Part shown: piece by piece, positions 1 through 5,007 of the stretch | Layout: every line of letters begins with the position of its first letter | How positions within the stretch are numbered: the stretch's first letter is position 1 | NCBI GenBank assembly: GCA_964509845.1 | Contig: CAZDZG010000031.1 | Location: 1 to 12,333, forward strand | Reading direction: 5' to 3' | Source: WYZ-LMO6 sp964509845 | GTDB taxonomy: Archaea > Hadarchaeota > Hadarchaeia > Hadarchaeales > WYZ-LMO6 | DNA length: 12,333 nucleotides | The notes under the pieces: generated by a model | Told to the model about the DNA's origin: nothing | The model's input: the letters and a program-made list of their open reading frames with translations, nothing else | Database searches by the model: none | Made by a program: the position numbers and the translations under genes

Positions 1-25
1 CCCTCTCACCCAGCCTCGGAGGCAT
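1..25 (-). CDS. Possible start of a leftward gene, cut by the window edge
   Basis: An ATG at 25-23 on the minus strand opens a frame reading MPPRLGER to the window edge. It lies 25 bases from the centre of a TATA-like box at 47-53 on the same strand. That is the spacing seen at many other genes here, which suggests a leaderless start. Only eight codons are visible, so neither the product nor the reality of the gene can be judged from coding content. Confidence 0.3.
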
Positions 26-44
26 CTTCCTTTCGGGGAAGGAG

Positions 45-56
45 GGTATAAAAGGG
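45..56 (-). promoter_or_regulatory. TATA-type promoter facing left
   Basis: On the minus strand this reads CCCTTTTATACC. It is an almost exact inverted copy of the box at 76-88, with four instead of five T, and the two are separated by 19 bases. Its centre lies 25 bases before the minus-strand ATG at 25. The box could also work rightward as TATAAAAG, so the direction is inferred from the start-codon spacing. Confidence 0.45.
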
Positions 57-75
57 TTGGAGATTCCGGTTTTTT

Positions 76-88
76 CCCTTTTTATACC
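76..88 (+). promoter_or_regulatory. TATA-type promoter of the 37-residue zinc-ribbon gene
   Basis: CCCTTTTTATACC is centred about 26 bases before the GTG at 109, as expected for an archaeal leaderless transcript. It forms an inverted repeat with the box at 45-56, giving a symmetrical divergent promoter pair. No Shine-Dalgarno motif precedes the GTG. Confidence 0.55.
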
Positions 89-108
89 GGTGCCCGGCAA
101 GCCCTCGA

Positions 109-222
109 GTGAGGAAGCTCAGGTGTCCTATGTGCAAGTCAGAGAGGGTCGTGATCGTGAAAAGGGGTTTCGGGGATGTGAGGTGCCTCAGCTGCGGCTA
201 CCGGTGGGTCCTGACCCTCTAA
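109..222 (+). CDS. 37-residue zinc-ribbon mini-protein
   Basis: This short frame starts with GTG and encodes 37 residues with two CxxC knuckles, C6-P-M-C9 and C26-L-S-C29-G, sixteen residues apart. The rest is basic and hydrophobic, ending with YRWVLTL. The layout is that of a one-domain zinc ribbon of the kind found in archaeal transcription and nucleic-acid-binding proteins. The start is supported by the TATA-type box at 76-88, about 26 bases upstream, and by the absence of a better start. Its TAA overlaps the TAG of the convergent nuclease gene on a shared CTAA. The family and partner are unknown; a role in binding DNA, RNA or RNA polymerase is inferred only from the fold. Confidence 0.65.
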   Translation: MRKLRCPMCKSERVVIVKRGFGDVRCLSCGYRWVLTL

Positions 223-1184
223 ATCTCCAGTGAGAGAGCGCGCTGGAGTTCCTGGAAGGTGTGGGGCTGGGAGAGATTCAGCCCGAAGGAGTAACGCACA
301 GGGTGCACGCCCTCCGGAGGGGAGTCCCCGGAAAGCCTCTCCGCCAGCAGCACTCCCGCCCTGCACTCCTCCCCCAGCTCCTCCATGTACCTCCTCAGCT
401 GCTCCATTTCCCTCCTCCCCGCCCGGCCCAGCTTGACCTCCACCGCGATCATCAGGTTCTTCCCCCTCGGCCTGGCTCTCTTGATGAGGATGTCCACGTA
501 TCCCTCCGCCAGGGCCTTCTCCCCCAGCACCTCCAGCTCCTCCTCCCCTTCTATCCCCAGACGCCGGAGGAGCCTTTGGAGGACCTCTGGCTCCCTCAGG
601 TGCTGACGGAGGAGGGACTGAACTATCACCTCCCGCATGGGGTAGGCCCCTCCCACCCTCCCCCTCCCCCTTACAAAGGTGGGCTCGAAGGTCTCCGCCC
701 CCACCTCCCCGCTGCCTCTCTTTTCCCCAAGGGGCTGAGGGAGTTGGAGAGGAGACTCAGGAATGTTGGAGACCTGGTACAGGGTATTTTGATCCGCTTG
801 AAAGTGCGTCTTCCAGTATCCTCCCCTCTGGAGCAGGTTCTCGGCGATGTAGGAGAACTCCTGCCTAGCCAAGGACACCTCGAAGCTCCTCACCGGCTCC
901 AGCTCCAGCCGGAAGGGGAAGTGGCACGTCCTTCCGGACCGCTCGAAGAAGATGGGTTTCCAGGGAGGAGGAAGGGCCTCCGGATTCCTCACGGCCTTCT
1001 TCCCCACCACCCGGTAGAGGTTGTAGGCCTTGGCCCCGTAGAGGAAGGTTATGAAGTCACCCACCTTTATGTCGCAATAGGCCCATACCCCGTTGATGGT
1101 GTCGGGGAAACCGGCCATGCTCCACTCCAAGCAGAGCCTTAGGTTTTCCCTGTTCGATACCGCCACGAAGAAGTACTCCTCCAT
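219..1184 (-). CDS. EVE/YTH-like reader domain fused to a PD-(D/E)XK endonuclease
   Basis: The 321-residue protein has two parts. Residues 1-142 resemble the PUA-superfamily (EVE/YTH-like) domains that in other proteins read modified bases; visible landmarks are YFFVAVSNREN (4-14), VGDFITFLYGAKAYNLYRVV (41-60) and HFQAD (127-131). A glycine- and charge-rich linker (about 145-180) leads to a helical region and a nuclease core with D231 (GYVDIL), E249-V-K251 and Q262-LRRYM. That is a complete PD-(D/E)XK site of the NucS-like type. The likely role is cleavage of DNA carrying a modified base or lesion, as in modification-dependent restriction, or alternatively repair. It has no signal peptide or membrane segment, so it should act in the cytoplasm. 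A weak TATA box (1207-1214) and a GGAGGGG tract both support the ATG. The fold calls are from motif recognition, not a search; the ligand is unknown. Confidence 0.72.
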   Translation of the reverse strand: MEEYFFVAVSNRENLRLCLEWSMAGFPDTINGVWAYCDIKVGDFITFLYGAKAYNLYRVVGKKAVRNPEALPPPWKPIFFERSGRTCHFPFRLELEPVRSFEVSLARQEFSYIAENLLQRGGYWKTHFQADQNTLYQVSNIPESPLQLPQPLGEKRGSGEVGAETFEPTFVRGRGRVGGAYPMREVIVQSLLRQHLREPEVLQRLLRRLGIEGEEELEVLGEKALAEGYVDILIKRARPRGKNLMIAVEVKLGRAGRREMEQLRRYMEELGEECRAGVLLAERLSGDSPPEGVHPVRYSFGLNLSQPHTFQELQRALSLEI

Positions 1185-1206
1185 CTCCCCTCCCTGGAAG
1201 GTGTGG

Positions 1207-1214
1207 ATCTTAAC
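1207..1214 (-). promoter_or_regulatory. Weak TATA-type box of the reader-nuclease gene
   Basis: The minus strand reads GTTAAGAT, centred about 26 bases before the ATG at 1184. The spacing fits the local pattern but the box is a poor match to TTTAWA. A purine-rich GGGAGGGGAG directly before the ATG could instead serve as a ribosome binding site on a longer transcript from upstream. Confidence 0.35.
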
Positions 1215-1242
1215 CCTGTCTCTCTCGCCGAAAAGCGTACTT

Positions 1243-1260
1243 CCTGAACCCGCGTTCAGG
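1243..1260. repeat. Perfect 7-bp hairpin between two minus-strand genes
   Basis: CCTGAAC, a CCGC loop and GTTCAGG form a perfect 7-bp stem. It lies 13 bases beyond the stop of the 106-residue zinc-ribbon gene and about 30 bases upstream of the nuclease-gene TATA-like box. No T-run follows directly on the minus strand, though CTTTTC comes after a few bases. It could be an RNA end structure or an operator; it could also be chance. Confidence 0.35.
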
Positions 1261-1273
1261 GGAGAAGGAACTC

Positions 1274-1594
1274 CTAACCCTGCTTGTCCTTACCCTTGAC
1301 TATGACTTTCACTACCCGATACCAGCCGTTACCCGCATCGATCGTCTGCAGCTCCGCGAACTTCCCCTTCCACTTCCAGCCCCGTTCTCCCAGCTTGAGG
1401 TAGCGTTTGAGCTCCGCCCCTTTCAGCAGCTGCCATATGAAGTCATCCGTAAGCGTTGATCCCACGAGCGTCTCCAGATTCTTCCTGAGCTTCCGGAAGT
1501 CAAAGCTCGCTCCGCAGCTCCCGCACTTCCACACCTTTCCCACCCTGCGCACGTTCAGGTAGGCGCACTTGGGGCAGGTTAGTACTCTTTTCAC
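1274..1594 (-). CDS. Zinc-ribbon protein of unknown function, 106 residues
   Basis: A zinc ribbon at the N-terminus (C7-P-K-C10 and C24-G-S-C27) is followed by a basic helical and beta-rich part of about 75 residues (31-106) that I do not recognise. That part is rich in W, K and G, for example ERGWKWKGKF near 69-78. The GTG start is supported by a TTTTTAAA box centred 26 bases upstream, without a Shine-Dalgarno motif. The gene lies between two nuclease-fold genes on the same strand, with gaps of 89 and 54 bases. This suggests a DNA- or RNA-binding partner, but that is inference from fold and place. Its codons (AGA, GTA, CTA) look less biased than those of the molybdopterin and ABC genes, a weak hint of transfer. 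Confidence 0.68.
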   Translation of the reverse strand: MKRVLTCPKCAYLNVRRVGKVWKCGSCGASFDFRKLRKNLETLVGSTLTDDFIWQLLKGAELKRYLKLGERGWKWKGKFAELQTIDAGNGWYRVVKVIVKGKDKQG

Positions 1595-1610
1595 GATCGA
1601 TCCGATCCGG
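1595..1610 (-). promoter_or_regulatory. GGATCGGATC motif between TATA box and start codon (copy 1)
   Basis: On the minus strand the bases directly before the GTG read CCGGATCGGATCGATC. A close relative (GGGGATCGGGATCG) occupies the same place before the next upstream gene at 2060-2074. Because it lies between the TATA box and the inferred transcription start, a protein bound there could block initiation. An operator function is inferred only from the shared position and sequence. Confidence 0.35.
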
Positions 1611-1616
1611 GGATGG

Positions 1617-1624
1617 TTTAAAAA
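1617..1624 (-). promoter_or_regulatory. TATA box of the 106-residue zinc-ribbon gene
   Basis: The minus strand reads TTTTTAAA, a strong archaeal TATA match, centred 26 bases before the GTG at 1594. This implies a leaderless mRNA and a promoter separate from that of the upstream gene. Confidence 0.6.
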
Positions 1625-1648
1625 GGTTGCGGATCCGCCGGTGGGACT

Positions 1649-2059
1649 TCACAACCTCCCCCGTTCGGCCCGTGTGAGAAAGTCCTCCAAGGTAAAGATA
1701 ACCGCCTTCTCCTCCCTCAGGTGTCTCTTCAACTCCTTGAGATAGAACTCCCGCATGGACCACCCCGGCCCTCCCAAAATCAGGAGAACTTTTTCGTATC
1801 TTCCCCTCCGGACGGCCTCTAGGAAGCTAATGACCTCGAAAACCAGGGTCTGCTCGTTGGCCCCCGGAGTCTTCCTCCACCTGAGGGAGATGAGATACCT
1901 CTTCCCTCCCTTCTCCGCCAAGATGTCCGCGTAGTGCCTCCCACCTCCCAGCCTCGGTCCCACGTAGTGCCTTCTGAAGCAGCGGTATCCCCCCTTTTGC
2001 AGGGAGAACAAGAGCCCTCTCAAGATCTGCTCCCTCCGGTTTGTTCCGGGGCCAGGCAC
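1649..2059 (-). CDS. Small PD-(D/E)XK-fold protein with altered catalytic positions
   Basis: The protein has 136 residues if it starts at the GTG of 2059, which has a CTTTAAG box centred 25 bases upstream. An ATG at 2134 in the same frame would add 25 Gly/Ser/Arg-rich residues but lies upstream of that box. The core reads YADIL (D45), a strand ISLRW (57-61), then G66, E69 and E75. This recalls a nuclease-fold subgroup with an SxKxQxxxGTxExK pattern, quoted from memory. Here the lysine and glutamine positions appear to be R60 and R62, and the later lysine T71, so the site may be inactive or unusual. The C-terminal half (VLLILGGPGW, then a charged helix and IFTLEDFL) looks like a nuclease-type alpha/beta sandwich. 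A role in DNA binding or cleavage with the neighbouring reader-nuclease is inferred from context; the family call is tentative. Confidence 0.55.
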   Translation of the reverse strand: MPGPGTNRREQILRGLLFSLQKGGYRCFRRHYVGPRLGGGRHYADILAEKGGKRYLISLRWRKTPGANEQTLVFEVISFLEAVRRGRYEKVLLILGGPGWSMREFYLKELKRHLREEKAVIFTLEDFLTRAERGRL

Positions 2060-2074
2060 CGATCCCGATCCCCC
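2060..2074 (-). promoter_or_regulatory. GGATCGGGATCG motif before the start codon (copy 2)
   Basis: On the minus strand GGGGATCGGGATCG runs right up to the GTG at 2059, in the same position relative to TATA box and start as the copy at 1595-1610. The two genes may therefore share a regulator. It is a short GC-rich repeat, so chance similarity is possible. Confidence 0.33.
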
Positions 2075-2080
2075 TGCCCT

Positions 2081-2087
2081 CTTAAAG
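2081..2087 (-). promoter_or_regulatory. TATA-type box of the small nuclease-fold gene
   Basis: CTTTAAG on the minus strand is centred 25 bases before the GTG at 2059. It decides the shorter start of the protein and argues against the in-frame ATG further upstream. Confidence 0.5.
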
Positions 2088-2120
2088 GAGGATCGTAAGC
2101 TCCAGTCCGGCCCCGAGCCT

Positions 2121-2126
2121 CTTATA
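2121..2126 (+). promoter_or_regulatory. TATA-type box of the metallo-hydrolase gene
   Basis: CTTATA (followed by CCCC) is centred about 27 bases before the ATG at 2151. It lies within 75 bases of the minus-strand start at 2059, so the two genes diverge from a compact intergenic region. Confidence 0.5.
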
Positions 2127-2150
2127 CCCCCCAAGGCTTGGGGAAGAGAG

Positions 2151-3050
2151 ATGCCCCTCCTGGAGGAGCTGGCGGCAGGGGTCTACTTCGTGGAGGGTGA
2201 GGGAAAGGGACGCTATCCCTTCTCCCATTCCCTCCTCCTCAAGGGGAGGACGCTCACCATGCTGGTGGATGCGGGGATGGGGGCCGAGAGGGCGAGGGAG
2301 CTGGCGGGAAGGGAAAAGATAGACCTGCTCTTCCTCACCCACGCCCACGAGGACCACTTCGCCCACCTCCCCCTCTTCGAGAAGGCCCAGGTCCTCTGCC
2401 ACCGGGAGGATGCCCCCGCCGTGAGGTCCGTGGAGAGGCTGGAGGCCCTCTACGGCTGCCCCTGCCCCGAGCTGGGGAGCGGGATGAGGGAGTTCCTGGT
2501 GGGAATGTTCGGGCTGAGGGACGGGAGGGTCGACATGGAGCTGGAGGGGGGAGAGGTGCTGGACCTGGGGGAAATGGAGGCACAGGTGATCCACACCCCC
2601 GGCCACTCCGCCGGGCACTGCTGCCTGTGGCTCCCCTCCGAGCGGCTGGTCTTCCTGGGGGACCTGGACCTGACCTCCTTCGGCCCCTGGTACGGCTGCG
2701 TGGACTCGGACATAGACCTGTTCCTCTCCTCGCTGGAGAGGGTGAGGAGGCTTCCCGCGGAGGTGGCGGTGACCAGCCACCGCGGGGTGGTGAGGGGGAG
2801 GGAGGAGATAGGGAGGAGGCTGGAGGAATACGGGAGGAAGATAGGGGAGAGGGAGGAGAGGCTGCTGAGGTTCCTGGAGGAGGAGAGGACGCTGGAAGAG
2901 ATAGTGGACGCCGCCCTGATCTACGGGAGGTTCCCGGAGCCCCAGGCCTTCTACAGGCTCTTCGAGAGGACGATGGTGGAGAAGCACCTGAGGAGGCTGG
3001 AAAGGAGGGGGGAGGTGGTGAGGACGGAGAGGGGCTTCAGGAGGGCCTAA
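2151..3050 (+). CDS. Metallo-beta-lactamase-fold hydrolase with C-terminal winged helix
   Basis: The 299-residue protein carries the full metal-binding set of the MBL fold: T63-H-A-H-E-D-H69, H152 in HTPGH, D171 in LGDLD and H210 in TSHRG. These should hold two metal ions, usually zinc, for hydrolysis. Residues about 240-299 form a charged helix-turn-helix (EKHLRRLERRGEVVRTERG), the arrangement found in LACTB2-like and related MBL proteins. A C-P-C pair (103-105) sits in the middle. The substrate cannot be told: thioester, phosphodiester and RNA are all known in the superfamily. No signal peptide is seen, so it is cytoplasmic. Its TAA overlaps the TAG of the convergent moaE gene on a shared CTAA. 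Codons are strongly biased to AGG and CTC. Confidence 0.88.
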   Translation: MPLLEELAAGVYFVEGEGKGRYPFSHSLLLKGRTLTMLVDAGMGAERARELAGREKIDLLFLTHAHEDHFAHLPLFEKAQVLCHREDAPAVRSVERLEALYGCPCPELGSGMREFLVGMFGLRDGRVDMELEGGEVLDLGEMEAQVIHTPGHSAGHCCLWLPSERLVFLGDLDLTSFGPWYGCVDSDIDLFLSSLERVRRLPAEVAVTSHRGVVRGREEIGRRLEEYGRKIGEREERLLRFLEEERTLEEIVDAALIYGRFPEPQAFYRLFERTMVEKHLRRLERRGEVVRTERGFRRA

Positions 3051-3472
3051 CCCTCTATCCACCTTCCACCCCTGCCGTAAACCTCCTTCTTCCAGATGGG
3101 GACCTCCCCCTTGATCCTGTTCAGGAGCCTGGGCAGGAGGGAGAAGGCCTCCTCCCTGTGCCTTGAGGCTATGATCACGTACAGGGCCTCCTCCCCCGGC
3201 TTCAGGTCCCCCACCACGTGGTGGAGGGAGACCTCCAGGATCCCTTTCTCCCTCTCCGCCTCCTCCGCTATCCTTCGGAGGGAGGAGAGGGCCTCCTCTT
3301 CCGCGGCCTCGTAGTGCAGGTACCTAACCCTCCTCCCCTCCTCCGACCTTCCCCTCACCGCCCCCACGAAGCAGGTGAAGGCCCCCGCCTTCCCCCTCCA
3401 CCTCCTCCTCATCCTCCGCAGGAGGAGCTCCAGGCTCACCTCATTCCTTCCGTGAAGACCCACGTCGGCCAT
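3047..3472 (-). CDS. moaE: Molybdopterin synthase catalytic subunit MoaE
   Basis: MoaE is the large subunit of molybdopterin synthase; it transfers sulfur from thiocarboxylated MoaD to precursor Z (cPMP) in the cytoplasm. Family marks are AGAFTCFVGAVRG (29-41), YEAAEEEA (54-61), HHVVGDLKPGE (84-94), SRHREEAF (103-110) and the catalytic lysine region RIKGEVPIWKKE (119-130). The 141-residue length is normal for the family. The ATG at 3472 is chosen because it gives the usual N-terminus; it overlaps the end of moeB by 32 bases. A GTG at 3439, after a GGAAGGA tract, is an alternative. The frame stays open further upstream, but that part is an arginine-rich shadow of moeB. With moeB it forms a two-gene operon; no moaD is in the window. 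Confidence 0.92.
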   Translation of the reverse strand: MADVGLHGRNEVSLELLLRRMRRRWRGKAGAFTCFVGAVRGRSEEGRRVRYLHYEAAEEEALSSLRRIAEEAEREKGILEVSLHHVVGDLKPGEEALYVIIASRHREEAFSLLPRLLNRIKGEVPIWKKEVYGRGGRWIEG

Positions 3473-4181
3473 GGCCTCCGCAGACGGGACACCTGGGGTT
3501 CCTCTCCACCTCCACCTCCTCAAAGGTCATGCCCTTCCCCTCGAAGAGGAGGAGCCTTCCCACCGCGGGCCTCCCCAGGCCCGTGAGGAGCTTGATCACC
3601 TCCATGGCCTGAAGGCACCCCATCACCCCGGCGGTGGATCCCAGCACGGGGAAGAGGGGCTTGGGGGGAGGGGGCTCGGGGATCACGCACCTCAGGCAGG
3701 GACCCCTCCCCGGGACCACGGTGAGCAGCTGCCCCACCAAACCCTCCACGGCCGCGTGCACGAAGGGTATCCCCCTCCTCACGCAGAGGGAGTTCACCAG
3801 GTACCTGGTCTCGTAGTTGTCCAGCCCATCCACCACCACATCCCCCCTCAGGATCCTCCCGGCATTCTCCTCCGTCAGCCTCTCCTCCACCACCTCCACC
3901 CTGACCTCGGGGTTCAGCTCCCTGAGCTTCTCCGCCGCCGACTCCGCCTTCCCCCTCCCCAGGTCCTTCGTCCAGTGGAGGATCTGCCGGTTCAGGTTGC
4001 TCTCCTCCACCCTCTGCCAATCCACCAGGACCAGCCTCCCCACCCCGGCCGCGGCCAGGTAGAGGGAGGAGGGACAGCCTAACCCCCCCAGTCCCACCAC
4101 CACCACCCGCGCCCCCCTCAGCCTCCTCTGCCCCTTTTCCCCGAAGTCGGGAAGGAGCACCTGCCTGCTGTACCTCTCCAC
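3441..4181 (-). CDS. moeB: MoeB/ThiF/HesA-type adenylyltransferase (E1-like)
   Basis: This enzyme adenylates the C-terminal glycine of a ubiquitin-like sulfur carrier, here most likely MoaD given the moaE partner. The 246-residue protein shows YSRQ (4-7), the nucleotide loop G30-L-G-G-L-G35, LVD (52-54), SNLNRQ (61-66), GLDN (119-122), and two zinc-binding pairs C162-L-R-C165 and C231-P-V-C234. The conserved GCLQAMEVIKLL helix (188-199) is present. There is no C-terminal rhodanese domain. The GTG at 4181 is preferred over an ATG at 4361: it begins right before the conserved ERYSRQ motif and has a CTTTTTTGG box about 27 bases upstream, and the extra 60 residues are low-complexity and overlap the divergent gene. 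In archaea such enzymes may also serve thiamine or tRNA thiolation carriers. Confidence 0.88.
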   Translation of the reverse strand: MERYSRQVLLPDFGEKGQRRLRGARVVVVGLGGLGCPSSLYLAAAGVGRLVLVDWQRVEESNLNRQILHWTKDLGRGKAESAAEKLRELNPEVRVEVVEERLTEENAGRILRGDVVVDGLDNYETRYLVNSLCVRRGIPFVHAAVEGLVGQLLTVVPGRGPCLRCVIPEPPPPKPLFPVLGSTAGVMGCLQAMEVIKLLTGLGRPAVGRLLLFEGKGMTFEEVEVERNPRCPVCGGHGRRGSSRKE

Positions 4182-4205
4182 CCTCCCCCTCTCCTCCGCC
4201 CTCCC

Positions 4206-4211
4206 AAAAAA
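4206..4211 (-). promoter_or_regulatory. T-rich TATA-type box of the moeB-moaE operon
   Basis: CTTTTTTGG on the minus strand is centred about 27 bases before the GTG at 4181. The surrounding CCCAAAAAAGGCTG (plus strand, 4203-4216) has a near copy, CCCAAAAAAGCCTG, at 4288-4301 before the divergent LEA14-like gene. The match to a TATA consensus is poor. Confidence 0.35.
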
Positions 4212-4323
4212 GGCTGGGGATCGCGATGCCGGAACCACCGCGGCCGCCTTCCTTCTCCCCAACGTCGAAGCGGGCCGATTCCCGAAACCCAAAAAAGCCT
4301 GCGAACCGTTCTCCGGTGAAAGG

Positions 4324-4788
4324 ATGGGTGCGGCCAGGGTGGTGGGTGCCTCCATCGTCACGTTGATCCTCCTGGGTGCTGGGGGATACCTTTACCGGGA
4401 GTATCAGAAGCGCGAAGCGCTGAGGAGCGTTGAGATTCACCTAGAAGGCATCCAGGTGAGGAGCATCGGGGCCACGAGTGCGAGCCTAGAGATCAGGCTC
4501 AGGCTCCACAACCCGAGCGCCACCACGGCAACCCTGGACAGGGCCGACTACTCCGTTTACGGGAACGACATCCACCTGGGGGACGGCAGGATCACCGAGA
4601 GGGTGGACCTTCCCCCGGGGGCCACCAGGACCGTGACAACGCCCTTCGACCTGTCCTACTCGGGGCTCCTCTCAACCCTGTGGGAGGTCCTGAAGGGCGA
4701 AAACATCACCTGGCGAATAACCGGTAAAGCCTACCTCAGCACCCCGCTCGGGACCCTGACCGTGCCCTTCGACGAGAAGATCGGGTAG
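4324..4788 (+). CDS. Membrane-anchored LEA14/WHy-domain protein
   Basis: The 154-residue protein starts with a short basic end and one hydrophobic segment (about 7-24, RVVGASIVTLILLGAGGYLY), followed by a basic stretch (25-34). The rest, about 38-150, is a single beta-rich LEA14/WHy-like domain with the typical core LRLHNPSATTATLDRADYSV (59-78) and a proline-glycine turn PPGATRTVTTPF (97-108). It should be anchored in the cytoplasmic membrane with the domain outside, judging by the positive residues on either side and family habit. WHy domains are linked to stress and desiccation proteins; the archaeal role is not known. A purine-rich GAAAGG lies right before the ATG. It diverges from moeB and converges on the tRNA gene. 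Its codon use is less AGG/GGG-monotonous than moeB. Confidence 0.78.
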   Translation: MGAARVVGASIVTLILLGAGGYLYREYQKREALRSVEIHLEGIQVRSIGATSASLEIRLRLHNPSATTATLDRADYSVYGNDIHLGDGRITERVDLPPGATRTVTTPFDLSYSGLLSTLWEVLKGENITWRITGKAYLSTPLGTLTVPFDEKIG

Positions 4789-4847
4789 GTCGGTTCACTC
4801 CCTGGGAAGAGCGGCAAGCCGAGGAACCTGACCCTGCTGGGGAAGGA

Positions 4848-4925
4848 TGGCGGGCCCGGTGGGATTTGAACCCACGATTTGCAGCTTAGGAGGCTGCTGC
4901 CTTATCCTGACTTGGCCACGGGCCC
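4848..4925 (-). tRNA. tRNA-Arg (anticodon CCT), CCA encoded, no intron
   Basis: The minus strand folds as a standard cloverleaf: acceptor stem GGGCCCG/CGGGCCC, a 3-bp D stem GCC/GGC with a 12-base loop, anticodon stem GCAGC/GCTGC with loop CTCCTAA (anticodon CCT), T stem GTGGG/CCCAC with loop TTCAAAT, discriminator G and an encoded CCA. It decodes AGG, by far the commonest arginine codon in this window. No intron is present. A TATA-like CTAAAAG is centred 25 bases upstream of the first base. The variable region is five bases, AAATC. Confidence 0.95.
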
Positions 4926-4946
4926 CATCCTATCTTCTTCCTCCCG

Positions 4947-4953
4947 CTTTTAG
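4947..4953 (-). promoter_or_regulatory. TATA-type box of tRNA-Arg
   Basis: CTAAAAG on the minus strand is centred 25 bases upstream of the first tRNA base at 4925, which fits initiation at or next to the mature 5' end. It lies back-to-back with the promoter of the crotonase gene. Confidence 0.5.
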
Positions 4954-4970
4954 GACTTCCCCCCGGAAGG

Positions 4971-5003
4971 TTTAAAACGGAGAGGGGGGAAGGAGGGAGG
5001 TGA
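4971..5003 (+). promoter_or_regulatory. TATA box and Shine-Dalgarno of the crotonase gene
   Basis: TTTAAAA at 4971-4977 is a strong TATA box. GGAGGTGA at 4996-5003 is a strong ribosome binding site, four bases before the TTG at 5008, and it decides that rare start. The inferred transcription start (about 5000) would fall within the ribosome site, so the true start is probably a few bases earlier. Confidence 0.6.
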
Positions 5004-5007
5004 AAGC

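Noticed and set aside
261..1142. Long plus-strand open frame opposite the reader-nuclease gene
   Set aside because: Its protein is proline-, histidine- and leucine-rich low-complexity sequence typical of the antisense of GC-rich coding DNA, with no motif; the minus-strand frame has clear domain motifs.
2060..2134. Longer N-terminus of the small nuclease-fold protein from ATG 2134
   Set aside because: The extra residues are Gly/Ser/Arg-rich, and a TATA-type box at 2081-2087 lies inside this stretch, 25 bases before GTG 2059.
2082..3062. Minus-strand frame of 326 codons opposite the metallo-hydrolase gene
   Set aside because: It is a proline/leucine/glutamine-rich shadow, while the opposite strand has a complete HxHxDH metal site.
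4182..4361. 60-residue N-terminal extension of MoeB from ATG 4361
   Set aside because: It overlaps the divergent LEA14-like gene, has no conserved motif, and the family normally begins just before the RYSRQ motif.
3520..4440. Minus-strand frame overlapping moeB in another frame
   Set aside because: It is a glycine/glutamate-rich shadow of moeB without recognisable domains.
4789..4850. Integration site (att) at the 3' end of the tRNA gene
   Set aside because: No partial duplicate of the tRNA 3' end and no integrase gene are visible in the window.
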